Shown here piece by piece: positions 9,294 to 16,878 of a stretch of DNA of 64,000 nt; position 1 is the first letter of the stretch; every line of letters begins with the position of its first letter. The DNA comes from Pseudomonas poae. GTDB taxonomy: Bacteria > Pseudomonadota > Gammaproteobacteria > Pseudomonadales > Pseudomonadaceae. Location: the NCBI RefSeq assembly GCF_001439785.1, contig NZ_JYLI01000005.1, positions 248,001-312,000 of the forward strand, written 5' to 3'. Made by a program: the position numbers and the translations under genes. Below the pieces are notes generated by a model that ran no database searches, was not told the origin of the DNA, and worked only from the letters and a program-made list of their open reading frames with translations.

Positions 9294-9321
9294 GTTTTCT
9301 CCAGGCCTAAGCCGTTGAGGG

Positions 9322-10530
9322 TCAGCGGCCGTTGATGGCCGACCAGATTTGCCCGCCCGGTTTGAGGTCGCGGGCGATCTGCTCGGCGGCACCCTGGCGG
9401 GCTGAACCGGCATAGGCGCGGGCGACGTTCTGGGTGTTGGCGTCGGTGCCTGAGCCTTGGCCGTCGGCAACGTTGATGGTTTGCTGGATCACCACTTGGT
9501 TGCTGCTGGTGTTGCCTGCTTGGCTGCCGCCCAGTGCGCGCACGCCCAGGGAGCCGTCGGAACCACGGCTCAGAGGCATGATGGCTTCGGGGCCGGCTTC
9601 GCCGAAAAGGGCCATGGGGGCCAAGGTTGGGCCAGTGGCGACGGAATTGGTGAACGCACCACCGTTGGCAAACTTGAATGTTGAGGGAGGTGAATAATTG
9701 AAGTCTGCTGGTGGTTTGAGCGCGTTGGTATAGCCGCCTGGTCCAACTGCGGTGCTGGCGCCTGGCGCTCCAGCACTCGGTGTAAACAAACTCTGCAGTG
9801 CTGAACTGGCGATGCCGAACAATGAGCTCAACGCACTCGACCCGGCAGTTTTCGCCGCCATCGTCGCCATGTCCTTGAGGACCGACTTGGCGAACTCGGA
9901 GAAGTTGAACTTGCCGGTGGTGACAAACGTCGCAACGGCATCATCCATCTGTTTGAAAGCGCCGGTGAACATGGCTTTCGATTGTTCTGCGGCGGTTCCC
10001 GAGCTGCTCAGGTAGTCTTTGAATGCGCTTTGAGCACCTGCGCTCCAATCATCGACCAGCTTGGTCAGTAAGGTGAAATGACCTTGAACCTGCTGTGTCT
10101 TATCATCATCCAGGAAGGCAAACCCGGACGAGTCATCACCCGCGCCCGGCACAGGTACATCCCTATACGGCCCACCTGCTGGAAACTTCAGCCCGGCCCG
10201 CTCGGTATAACTGGACTGCGAATCCAACGCGCCAACAAAATCATTCTGCGCACCCTGGCTCTGCTTGAGCACTTGTAACAGTTGCGCGTTTTTCTGGATA
10301 AATTTTTCTGCCGCATCCGTGGCCGGGTCATAGGCCCTTTGAAAGCCCTTGAACTGGCCGGACGTGACCTGTAGCGCCGCTGCGGCAGAAGCGCTGACCT
10401 TTTTACTGGCGACCTCGATCTTCTGCTGCATCTCGCGCATGCTGTTTTCGGTAATCCGTGACGCCTTCGCCAGGGCCTGCTCAAGGCTGCCGAGGTTGAG
10501 CGTCAAATTACCCTGGGAAGCAGTTGCCAT
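9322..10530 (-). CDS. F-type tape measure protein H (lambda gpH-like)
   Basis: A 402-residue protein with an N-terminal coiled-coil region (about 15-75), a hydrophobic/alanine-rich region (about 225-275), and the conserved lambda-H C-terminus (FANGGAFTNSV through FGEAGPEAIMPLSRG). It sets tail length and chaperones assembly of the flexible tail. GGAG precedes ATG 10530; the in-frame region upstream overlaps the T frame and was rejected. It is short for the family: lambda H has 853 residues. At about 0.15 nm per residue the tail would be roughly 60 nm. Confidence 0.9.
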   Translation of the reverse strand: MATASQGNLTLNLGSLEQALAKASRITENSMREMQQKIEVASKKVSASAAAALQVTSGQFKGFQRAYDPATDAAEKFIQKNAQLLQVLKQSQGAQNDFVGALDSQSSYTERAGLKFPAGGPYRDVPVPGAGDDSSGFAFLDDDKTQQVQGHFTLLTKLVDDWSAGAQSAFKDYLSSSGTAAEQSKAMFTGAFKQMDDAVATFVTTGKFNFSEFAKSVLKDMATMAAKTAGSSALSSLFGIASSALQSLFTPSAGAPGASTAVGPGGYTNALKPPADFNYSPPSTFKFANGGAFTNSVATGPTLAPMALFGEAGPEAIMPLSRGSDGSLGVRALGGSQAGNTSSNQVVIQQTINVADGQGSGTDANTQNVARAYAGSARQGAAEQIARDLKPGGQIWSAINGR

Positions 10531-10550
10531 AGGTTTCTCCGGGTCATGGA

Positions 10551-10573
10551 TAAAACCCGTCGAAACGGGTTTC
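10551..10573 (-). terminator. Terminator-like hairpin between T frame and tape measure H
   Basis: On the minus strand AAACCCGT-TTCG-ACGGGTTT runs into TATCC. The stem is eight perfect base pairs with a stable TTCG tetraloop. The U tract is short, so read-through is likely. Confidence 0.55.
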
Positions 10574-10592
10574 AAGGAACGTGGCGTCGTCC

Positions 10593-10913
10593 TTAACGCC
10601 ACGCGTTCATTGCACGCTCGAGTGACATGCCCCGGCGCAGCTCATGGGGCATGAAATCAATCAGCTCAGCCGTGCCACCGCCCAGCCGGTGGGTCTGCAA
10701 CGCTATCAATGCGCTGCCCGCCTCCAGCCGCCTACCGGCATGCAGGGAGCCATATCGGTCGATATAGCGCCCCCAAGCCAGGGCTTCGTGATAGGTCATG
10801 CGTTCCTTGGCTTCGGCGATCGTGCGGCCGCCCACTCCGTTCAGCACCAGTTCGTGCCAGAACTCATCGGCGACCGTCAGCTCTTTGCACCGCCACCCTG
10901 AGTGCCATTGACC
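10593..10913 (-). CDS. T extension of tail assembly chaperone (lambda gpG-T-like, -1 frame)
   Basis: This frame is -1 relative to gpG and stays open from 10913, overlapping the end of gpG (stop at 10877-10879). It reads CKELTVADEFWHELVLNGVGGRT and on to AMNAWR, conserved-looking sequence that begins before any good start codon. The first internal start is GTG at 10847, in the middle of this block. This matches the lambda G/GT arrangement, where a -1 frameshift makes a fusion. I see no canonical slippery heptamer in the overlap. Confidence 0.7.
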   Translation of the reverse strand, partial: GQWHSGWRCKELTVADEFWHELVLNGVGGRTIAEAKERMTYHEALAWGRYIDRYGSLHAGRRLEAGSALIALQTHRLGGGTAELIDFMPHELRRGMSLERAMNAWR

Positions 10914-11227
10914 TCATTGACTGCATTGAGGATCACAAACCCCAATGAGGGCTCAAGACCAAAGGCATCGTCGTAACACAGGGCTTCATCACCCTCGGCG
11001 CCCAGCGACACCGACGCCGCGAGGTAGCTGGCATTGCGGCTCTGTGCAGACTCACCTTGGCTGAAGAGACGCTCGATCACGCCGAATGACTGGCGTCGGA
11101 TGTGCAACGTGAATGTGTCGGTCACTTCTTTGCCGGTTTGGCTGTCCAGATGCGTCCAGCTAATGTCTTTTTTCACCGGCTGGCTATCGACGATGCCACC
11201 CTTGGCTTTCAGTTGTTTGAAGTTCAT
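10877..11227 (-). CDS. F-type tail assembly chaperone G (lambda gpG-like)
   Basis: A 116-residue protein between the tail tube gene and the T frame, the position of lambda G. In lambda, G and the frameshifted GT bind the tape measure and recruit tube subunits but are absent from the finished tail. ATG at 11227 lies nine bases after the tube stop. The last codons are Gly-rich (TQGGGAKS), and the frame shift into T must occur here because the T frame is closed just upstream. Confidence 0.85.
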   Translation of the reverse strand: MNFKQLKAKGGIVDSQPVKKDISWTHLDSQTGKEVTDTFTLHIRRQSFGVIERLFSQGESAQSRNASYLAASVSLGAEGDEALCYDDAFGLEPSLGFVILNAVNEVNGTQGGGAKS

Positions 11228-11235
11228 GGCGTCTC

Positions 11236-11727
11236 TCAGGTTTTCTTGATCCAGGCGCTGCCGCCGGTGCGTTGGATGGTGACGGTGGTGGTCACGACCG
11301 CGTTCAATGCGAAGTTGAACGGAAAGTCCGAGACGTAGCCGTCGAAGGTGAACCAGGTGCGGGTCGCCGGCAGTTCAAAGCCATCACCTTTGGCATTCAC
11401 CGCTGGCAGCACGTCTTTGCCGTCGGACCAGCCCACTGCCCATTTGACGCCGGTATCGCCCTTGGCCTCCGACAACTGGTGCAGGCGAATATGGCTTGCA
11501 TTGGTCGGGTCGGCGTTCAGGCCAAGGCTCGCCGTGCCTGGGGTGCGTAGGCCTTTTTTGTAGCTGCGCTCTTCGGCATTGAGGCTGGTGTCTTCAATCT
11601 GTTCGGCCGGTGCGCCGCCCGGTTCGAACGAGGTGGCGTGCTCGACTTCCAGCACAGTGTAGGGCCCGGTGCCGGAGACCGGCGGAACGAGGGCAAAAAT
11701 CTGGGTACCTTGGGTAAGAATCGACAT
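11236..11727 (-). CDS. F-type major tail tube protein V (lambda gpV-like)
   Basis: A 163-residue tube protein beginning [20 protein letters not shown] precedes ATG 11727; an in-frame extension further upstream crosses a hairpin and was rejected. It is the first gene of the flexible-tail set, as in lambda. The sequence is beta-rich with a conserved core ([18 protein letters not shown]) and lacks a C-terminal Ig-like extension. Confidence 0.9.
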   Translation of the reverse strand: MSILTQGTQIFALVPPVSGTGPYTVLEVEHATSFEPGGAPAEQIEDTSLNAEERSYKKGLRTPGTASLGLNADPTNASHIRLHQLSEAKGDTGVKWAVGWSDGKDVLPAVNAKGDGFELPATRTWFTFDGYVSDFPFNFALNAVVTTTVTIQRTGGSAWIKKT

Positions 11728-11748
11728 CGAGTGTTCTCCATGAACAAT

Positions 11749-11770
11749 AAAAAACCCGCAAAGGCGGGTT
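11749..11770 (-). terminator. Terminator-like hairpin at the junction of the two tail clusters
   Basis: On the minus strand AACCCGC-CTTT-GCGGGTT continues into TTTTATTG, giving a run of six T. It has the best U tract among the internal hairpins except the one before the sheath block. It stands just upstream of the first flexible-tail gene, so it could set the ratio of R-type to F-type expression. Confidence 0.7.
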
Positions 11771-11818
11771 GTGGGGGTGTAACGACTGTGTCGCTGCAAG
11801 CGAGGCAGGTCGGGTGAA

Positions 11819-12010
11819 TCAGGTGGCCGGTTTACCATCCAGATAAGGCGGTGCATTCGGGTCCGGTTCACGGTTCTTGATCACGTCGACCATTGCCTGG
11901 TTGCTCTGGGCCAACAACCGAATGGCCGCGTTGAGCGCGACCTGGCCATCGGTCTGGGTTTGCAGGGCAGCGATCAAACGGTTGATCGCGGCCAGTTCTT
12001 CGTCATTCAT
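11819..12010 (-). CDS. Small hypothetical protein between the R-type and F-type tail sets
   Basis: A 63-residue helical protein ([19 protein letters not shown] and on), ending KPAT. ATG 12010 has GAGGA about ten bases upstream; an ATG at 12016 would put that site too close. No family recognised. It lies exactly where P. aeruginosa carries its lysis cassette between R2 and F2 pyocin genes, but it shows no lysozyme, spanin or holin features. Confidence 0.6.
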   Translation of the reverse strand: MNDEELAAINRLIAALQTQTDGQVALNAAIRLLAQSNQAMVDVIKNREPDPNAPPYLDGKPAT

Positions 12011-12091
12011 AGGCATCGGTTCCTCTATCGATTGCGGTAGGGATTTACACTGGGGGAAATTTCAACGATCGCCCGCGCGCAGCGTTGGCAA

Positions 12092-13102
12092 TCAGGACGC
12101 CAAGCCGCTGGCGACAATTGAGCTGCGATATCCCGTCGCCGGGTCACCCACATGGGTCACCTTGGTCATCGACCAGCGCCCCTGCATGTAAGAAGGCCAA
12201 GTCTCATCCAGCATCAGTACACCTTCAGCAGCCAGCAGTGGATTGCCCGGGCAATCGATCTGCAATGTCAAACCTTCGCGACCCACTCGACGCAGTTCAC
12301 CTTCGGCCACGGCGCGTGCCTCTGACTCGTTCTGGTAGCGTTGGCGCAGGTTTTTGAAGGGTGCGACGCCGATTTGAACCATGCGCAGCTTGCCAGCGGG
12401 GGCATCCCACCAGGCGACCCGGCTGCCCATGTATTTGGCGCGCGATTTTTCATCAAGCCTGGCGGTGATAAAGGCTTGATCACCGGGGCGATTATCTTGT
12501 GTCACGGACAATTTCACTTCGGGCAGCAGCTGACCGGACAGCGTCTTGACCTGTCCCGCTTCAGCCAGAACATAGAGCTCATTAATCGGTTTAGTTACCG
12601 CGTTGTAGCGTTGGGCTAGACGAGTGATAAAGGCCATGTCGCTTTCGTTGGACTGGTCGATATGAGCGATCGCAATGCCGTCCAGTGCCGGCGCCACACG
12701 CGGTGAAAAGCCGTGCCGGCTGACCAATTGGCGAAATAGCGCACCCAATGTTGTCGGCCCATGACTTTCCGACCTGCGCTGACGATAGCCACTGGCATCC
12801 GCCACGCTGAAGGGCGCTGCCGTCGCCACAATCATCAAGCGCATGGGAAACAACACGGGGGTGCGCTGGGTAATGACGAACTCGCCTTTTTCTACCAGCC
12901 CGGATTCCTGATAGCCAGCGCGCAGGCCGATCTTGCCACTCAGGCTGGGCAGGCCTTCCAAGCCCTCGATATTGAGCGTCAATTCCAACCGATCGGACTC
13001 AATCCCCGCCGCATCAGTATGACTCCAATGCATCAAGCGTTGATTGAGCAGCGCCGCATTCACGCCGTAAAACTCGACGATGGGGGTAAATCCCTGTGCC
13101 AT
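12092..13102 (-). CDS. R-type baseplate hub protein D (P2 gpD / late control family)
   Basis: A 336-residue protein of the P2 gpD/phage hub family: N-terminal PIVEFYGVNAALLNQRL and the central region resembling the T4 gp27/VgrG hub fold. It forms the hub that carries the gpV spike in contractile tails. It is the last gene of the P2-order set (U-X-D). Ten bases separate it from gpX. Confidence 0.92.
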   Translation of the reverse strand: MAQGFTPIVEFYGVNAALLNQRLMHWSHTDAAGIESDRLELTLNIEGLEGLPSLSGKIGLRAGYQESGLVEKGEFVITQRTPVLFPMRLMIVATAAPFSVADASGYRQRRSESHGPTTLGALFRQLVSRHGFSPRVAPALDGIAIAHIDQSNESDMAFITRLAQRYNAVTKPINELYVLAEAGQVKTLSGQLLPEVKLSVTQDNRPGDQAFITARLDEKSRAKYMGSRVAWWDAPAGKLRMVQIGVAPFKNLRQRYQNESEARAVAEGELRRVGREGLTLQIDCPGNPLLAAEGVLMLDETWPSYMQGRWSMTKVTHVGDPATGYRSSIVASGLAS

Positions 13103-13111
13103 GCCGCCTCC

Positions 13112-13324
13112 TTAATCCCAGGCCAAAACGGGACGCACGGCAGCAGGCCGCGACGTCAGCTCGGGCACAATGACCCACACGCCTGCCGGCAGCACCGGGC
13201 CGTACTCGGCAAGCTCGGGGTTCAGACGCCAAAGCGTTTCCTCCGCGCTATCGTCGCAACGGCCCAGCTCTCGGTAGAGCAGCAGGTTGACCGAATCGCC
13301 GGCGATGCTTCGCACTCTACGCAT
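13112..13324 (-). CDS. R-type tail protein X (LysM-like, P2 gpX)
   Basis: A 70-residue protein starting MRRVRSIAGDSVNLLLYRELG, with the short LysM-type fold of gpX (GDSV early, LNPELAEYGPVLPAGVWVIVPE later). ATG 13324 overlaps the end of gpU, the usual coupling. It is thought to help assemble the hub at the tail base. Confidence 0.92.
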   Translation of the reverse strand: MRRVRSIAGDSVNLLLYRELGRCDDSAEETLWRLNPELAEYGPVLPAGVWVIVPELTSRPAAVRPVLAWD

Positions 13325-13703
13325 TGACGAATTCCTCCAGTTCAAGGGTCCAGGTCATGACCATGGCGGTGCCGTCATCGATCACGTTGCTTTGGGCTTC
13401 CGTCACCGAATTGATCCGCCACAGGCCCCAATTACGGCCGATACCGTCGACCAGCGGCAGCGGCGCACGGGCGTTCTGCAAGGCGCGCAGTTCGTCGAGG
13501 CGCTGCATGCCCACGGCGTACATTGCGGTACCGCCGAAGGTCAGCTTTTCCAGCTTTTGGCCGTTCTGTCGCGACTGCGGCTTGCTGGCGATAATCGCCA
13601 GGTCCTGCCAGCCGCCGTCGCTGGCGCGGGACAGCGTGGAATAGGCGAACCCTCGGGACAGGCCGAAAATAAAGTCGCCGAGCACCATTTGTTGTCGCAT
13701 CAA
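13317..13703 (-). CDS. R-type tail protein U (P2 gpU)
   Basis: A 128-residue P2 gpU-family protein with the typical opening MVLGDFIFGLSR and a conserved Trp-rich segment (GRNWGLWRINSV). Its start overlaps the tape-measure stop and its end overlaps gpX. Two further in-frame ATGs follow within the first six codons, so the exact start is uncertain by a few residues. Confidence 0.92.
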   Translation of the reverse strand: MMRQQMVLGDFIFGLSRGFAYSTLSRASDGGWQDLAIIASKPQSRQNGQKLEKLTFGGTAMYAVGMQRLDELRALQNARAPLPLVDGIGRNWGLWRINSVTEAQSNVIDDGTAMVMTWTLELEEFVNA

Positions 13704-15490
13704 TCACCTCCTGATGGATCGGCCAGTGCCGCGTTACGTCGGATGCCCAAGGTGTCGGTCACCATCGGCAGGCACTGGAACTGCAAGGCCTGGATCACCT
13801 GATTGACCACCTGCTGGGCATCCGCCGGGTTCACGCCGGTGATCTGGATGTTCGGTGAAATCGTGACCTGGACGTTATCCGAGCTGGCGCGGGTGAGTTC
13901 CTTGCTCAGTGCAGCGGGCGCGGGCAGACGGTCGCTTGAGCCAAACACTTTGTCCCCGAGCCAGGCGCCCGCTTCACTGCCGAGCAAGCCGCCAATGGCC
14001 CCGCCGATGGCGGTACCGACACCCGGGAAGACCAGCGTGCCGAGTGCGGCGCCAGCGGACGCACCGGCCCAGGCGCCACCGGCAGTGCTCAAGCCGGCGC
14101 CGACGGCATTGACGTCACCATTGCGCACGCCCTGCACCACATCGATGGCCGTGTCGACATACTTCAACGGGCCCAGGCGCCGGGCAACGCCGGACTCCAG
14201 CTTGGCCAACGTGCCGGACAGACCTGCCGCCAGGCCTTTTTCGCTGCTGCGAGCCAACGGCCGGATGGCTGCTGGCGCAACAGGGGCGGCAAACGCGTTG
14301 CCGGGAACCTGGGTCGACGGTGGGGTCACACGGGCCGCGTCGAACGGCACTGGGGGTTGGCTCATTGCACTGAGTGCAGGGCCAGGCCTGATCACCGGCG
14401 CTGGACGCAATGGTTGGAGCTGCGCGGATTGCTGGGAGCCGGATGTCCGGGGTTGGCGTTGCACCGATTGCCGTGGGCCGGCTGCAAGGGGCTGGCGCGC
14501 AACCGGTTGGCCCGGCCTGGGAAGCCTGACGCGCCGTTTCTTGTTAACGGCCGGTTTGTCCTTGTCTTTCCTACGCACCGTATCGCCAACACTCTCGGGC
14601 ATCTGCGCCGCAGATCCGCCCAACGCATCCGGCGCGCCGAGGGACAGTGGACTGGCGCAGCAACAGTGCGCGTCCTTGCCCTTTTCGCCATCAAAACCGC
14701 CGTCCTTGAACAGCTTGCCAATGCCGGGGAGCCTGCCGAGGGTGGCATCGACCACATTGCCTGCAACCCGGCTTTTAATCGTTTCTCCCAAGCCTGAAAG
14801 GACTTCGGAAATCATCGGCGTCACCGTGGTCGACACCACGGCCTGAGCCGTTTTGACCGCACTGGCCAAAGCCGGCGAACCTTCAACGGCGCCATTGGCG
14901 CTCTCTGTCAGCCCGGTCCTGGCCTTCAACCACAGCGCTTCGCCCCACACCGGTGCGGCATCCAAGGTGGTGGAAAAGCGTTTTTCGCTTGCACTGGACG
15001 CTTCACGCAGCACGCTGATCGACTGTTCCGAGCGGGCGGTTTTCTCGAGCGTCAGGTGGCTGCCCGACTGCTGCAGCGCACTGGCCAGATCGATGATCTG
15101 CGCGCTGCCCAGCATCAGGGCCTCGCGAGTTTGCCGCTGATCCACAGACGTGCTCGAAGTGGACTCAGACAGCGTTGTTGATTCTGTCCGCTCATCCCTG
15201 CGCACAGGCTGCCGATCAAGGGTTCTCAACGATGACAAGACGGTGTCGAGCGAGTCCACACCCTCGCGCAAGGTGCCCAGCGACTGCGCCAATTCATCAA
15301 GCTTCAGATTCGCGTTGGTCAGCGCAGCCAGTGTTTCGGACAGCGCAGGCAAGCCCGCCAGTTGGCCTGAACGGTCAGCTGACAGCGCGCCTGGACTGGC
15401 AATATCGGCATCATTGGCGCCCTCTGCGCGACCGAAAGCGCCCTGGCCATCCCTGGCCACGGCATAGGCGAGCGAATAGGTATTCTGCAT
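13700..15490 (-). CDS. R-type tape measure protein (P2 gpT-like)
   Basis: A 596-residue protein: Ser/Thr/Gln-rich, coiled-coil-like N-terminal half; a basic, proline-rich, low-complexity centre (about 310-400); and a C-terminal Gly/Ala-rich hydrophobic segment (about 490-540) like the membrane-interacting part of tape measures. CAGGAG precedes ATG 15490; the open frame extends upstream but overlaps the E' frame. A triple-Cys motif (HCCCAS) sits near residue 280. At about 0.15 nm per residue the tail would be about 90 nm. Confidence 0.88.
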   Translation of the reverse strand: MQNTYSLAYAVARDGQGAFGRAEGANDADIASPGALSADRSGQLAGLPALSETLAALTNANLKLDELAQSLGTLREGVDSLDTVLSSLRTLDRQPVRRDERTESTTLSESTSSTSVDQRQTREALMLGSAQIIDLASALQQSGSHLTLEKTARSEQSISVLREASSASEKRFSTTLDAAPVWGEALWLKARTGLTESANGAVEGSPALASAVKTAQAVVSTTVTPMISEVLSGLGETIKSRVAGNVVDATLGRLPGIGKLFKDGGFDGEKGKDAHCCCASPLSLGAPDALGGSAAQMPESVGDTVRRKDKDKPAVNKKRRVRLPRPGQPVARQPLAAGPRQSVQRQPRTSGSQQSAQLQPLRPAPVIRPGPALSAMSQPPVPFDAARVTPPSTQVPGNAFAAPVAPAAIRPLARSSEKGLAAGLSGTLAKLESGVARRLGPLKYVDTAIDVVQGVRNGDVNAVGAGLSTAGGAWAGASAGAALGTLVFPGVGTAIGGAIGGLLGSEAGAWLGDKVFGSSDRLPAPAALSKELTRASSDNVQVTISPNIQITGVNPADAQQVVNQVIQALQFQCLPMVTDTLGIRRNAALADPSGGD

Positions 15491-15495
15491 CCCGC

Positions 15496-15660
15496 TTACT
15501 CCTGTTTGACGCCAAGGCGAGTGATCGCGATGTCGTAGCGGCGCAACGCTTTTGCAGCATCCCAATCGAGGATGTCCGCTTCATTGACCGAGTAAACCAG
15601 CGGTACCACATCAAGGATCACTTCGATGTCGCGCTGCGAAAGAAGTCCGCCGGTTGATTT
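15496..15660 (-). CDS. E' extension of R-type tail assembly chaperone (-1 frameshift product)
   Basis: After the heptamer T TTT TTA (15666-15660 on the minus strand), the -1 frame is open for 54 codons to TAA at 15496-15498. It starts KSTGGLLSQRDIEVIL and ends TRLGVKQE. It has no start codon of its own in a good context and stops five bases before the tape-measure ATG. The fused product would be 231 residues. P2 makes E+E' in the same way at the same place. Confidence 0.85.
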   Translation of the reverse strand, partial: KSTGGLLSQRDIEVILDVVPLVYSVNEADILDWDAAKALRRYDIAITRLGVKQE

Positions 15661-16190
15661 AAAAAATCGTCGATGCGCTCCTGCAATTGCGTCCAGTCGG
15701 GCACGGTCAAGTCGCCCAGGTCAGGGATCATCAGGCCGGTGCAGTGAGCGGTGATGAACTCGGCGCGCTCTTTGTTGGTGGCGAGTTTTTTCATCACCTT
15801 GGTGGCACGCAGGGCGGGCATTTCCAGTGGGAGTTCGGTCAGCGTGCGGCCAGCGGCATTGAGGGGCAGCAGCAACTGGACCGGCTGGTCATGGCGGTTT
15901 TCTTCTTGCGCTTGCAGGAAGAACGACGCCGGGCGCGTCGACATTTCATGCACGTATTGCGCAATGCTCACGTAGTCCGGGCGCTTGAGTTGGTCGAGCT
16001 CTTTTTCCGACAGGCCGGTGGCAAGTTTCGCCAGTTCGAAAAACTGGTCGTCCTCGTCATCACCGGCCCGGGCCAGCGCGTCTTTCTGCGCGGCGTAGAA
16101 CAGCGGTTTGAGTTGCACCTGCTCGATCACAGCGCCGGTGTCGGCAGTGATCGGAGACAGCAGGTGGTGCAGCGGCGGCATCCAGGCCAT
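15618..16190 (-). CDS. R-type tail assembly chaperone E (P2 gpE / Mu gp41-like)
   Basis: A 190-residue chaperone acting on the tape measure before sheath and tube polymerise. AAGGAA precedes ATG 16190. Near its end the codons GAT TTT TTA carry a perfect slippery heptamer in the zero frame, twelve codons before the stop, so some ribosomes should shift to the E' frame. It follows the tube gene across a 181-bp gap that contains a REPIN. Confidence 0.87.
   Translation of the reverse strand: MAWMPPLHHLLSPITADTGAVIEQVQLKPLFYAAQKDALARAGDDEDDQFFELAKLATGLSEKELDQLKRPDYVSIAQYVHEMSTRPASFFLQAQEENRHDQPVQLLLPLNAAGRTLTELPLEMPALRATKVMKKLATNKERAEFITAHCTGLMIPDLGDLTVPDWTQLQERIDDFLNQPADFFRSATSK
15660..15666 (-). 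other. Programmed -1 frameshift site, T TTT TTA
   Basis: The minus strand reads GA[T TTT TTA] AAT in the chaperone frame, the X XXY YYZ form used by tail-chaperone genes. A -1 slip joins the chaperone to a 54-codon open frame. Both tRNAs re-pair well (TTT to TTT, TTA to TTT). Confidence 0.88.
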
Positions 16191-16251
16191 GGGTTATTCC
16201 TTGATGAAGGTGGGATAAAAGCACCGCAACCGTGAAGCCGGGCGCGGTCAA

Positions 16252-16339
16252 TGTGGGAGCCGGACTTGCCCGCGATGCAGGCGACTCGAGGTATCTGTTG
16301 AACCGAGGTGATGCCATCGCAGGCAAGCCAGCTCCCACA
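16252..16339. repeat. REPIN (inverted pair of REP sequences) inside the tail operon
   Basis: TGTGGGAGC at 16252 and GCTCCCACA ending at 16339 bracket an imperfect palindrome with the REP cores CTTGCCCGCGAT and ATCGCAGGCAAG. This is the usual mobile REP doublet of fluorescent pseudomonads. It sits between the tube and chaperone genes; the rest of the 16191-16371 gap shows nothing else. Confidence 0.85.
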
Positions 16340-16371
16340 TGGACCGTGCGCGTTTCAGGTTGCCGGCGTGC

Positions 16372-16878
16372 TTAAGGCATCAGCACCGCGCGGCGCGCAT
16401 CGCCCAGAATATCGACGCCATTGAGCACGAACTTCTGGGTGCGCACGTCGATATCGATCACCGAAATGCCGTTATCCAGACGGTTGTAGGTGCGGCAGGA
16501 CAGCTCCAGCGTGGTCGTGGCCTTGTCGCCCATTTTCAGCTTGGCTTCGCCCAGGGATTTCAACTTGCCGCCGACGGTGTGGTAGGTGAAATAGGTCTTG
16601 CCGTCCTGATCCTGGCCGGCTTCACGCACGTTCAGCAGGATGTCGTCACCCGTGCGTACGCCCAGGGCCAGCATGATTTCGGGGCCGGCACCTTGCAGCA
16701 CCAGTGTGGCGCCCAGCACCTTGCCGCTCTTGGCCATTTCCTCGGCAATGAAGCGGCCACCGGACATGGCTTCCATCTCGAATTCGATCTTCGGCGGGGT
16801 GAATTCCTCAACGGTCGCGGACAACGGCAGGCCTTGAAGGGTGGCCGCAATGGCCTGTCTGACTCGGTTGGTAAACAT
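16372..16878 (-). CDS. R-type tail tube protein (P2 gpFII)
   Basis: A 168-residue major tube protein of contractile tails, with the FII-type N-terminus (LSATVEEFTPPKIEFEMEAM) and C-terminus (VRTQKFVLNGVD). It polymerises inside the sheath into the tube that is driven through the envelope. It overlaps the sheath stop by one base, so the two are coupled, as in P2. Confidence 0.94.
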   Translation of the reverse strand: MFTNRVRQAIAATLQGLPLSATVEEFTPPKIEFEMEAMSGGRFIAEEMAKSGKVLGATLVLQGAGPEIMLALGVRTGDDILLNVREAGQDQDGKTYFTYHTVGGKLKSLGEAKLKMGDKATTTLELSCRTYNRLDNGISVIDIDVRTQKFVLNGVDILGDARRAVLMP

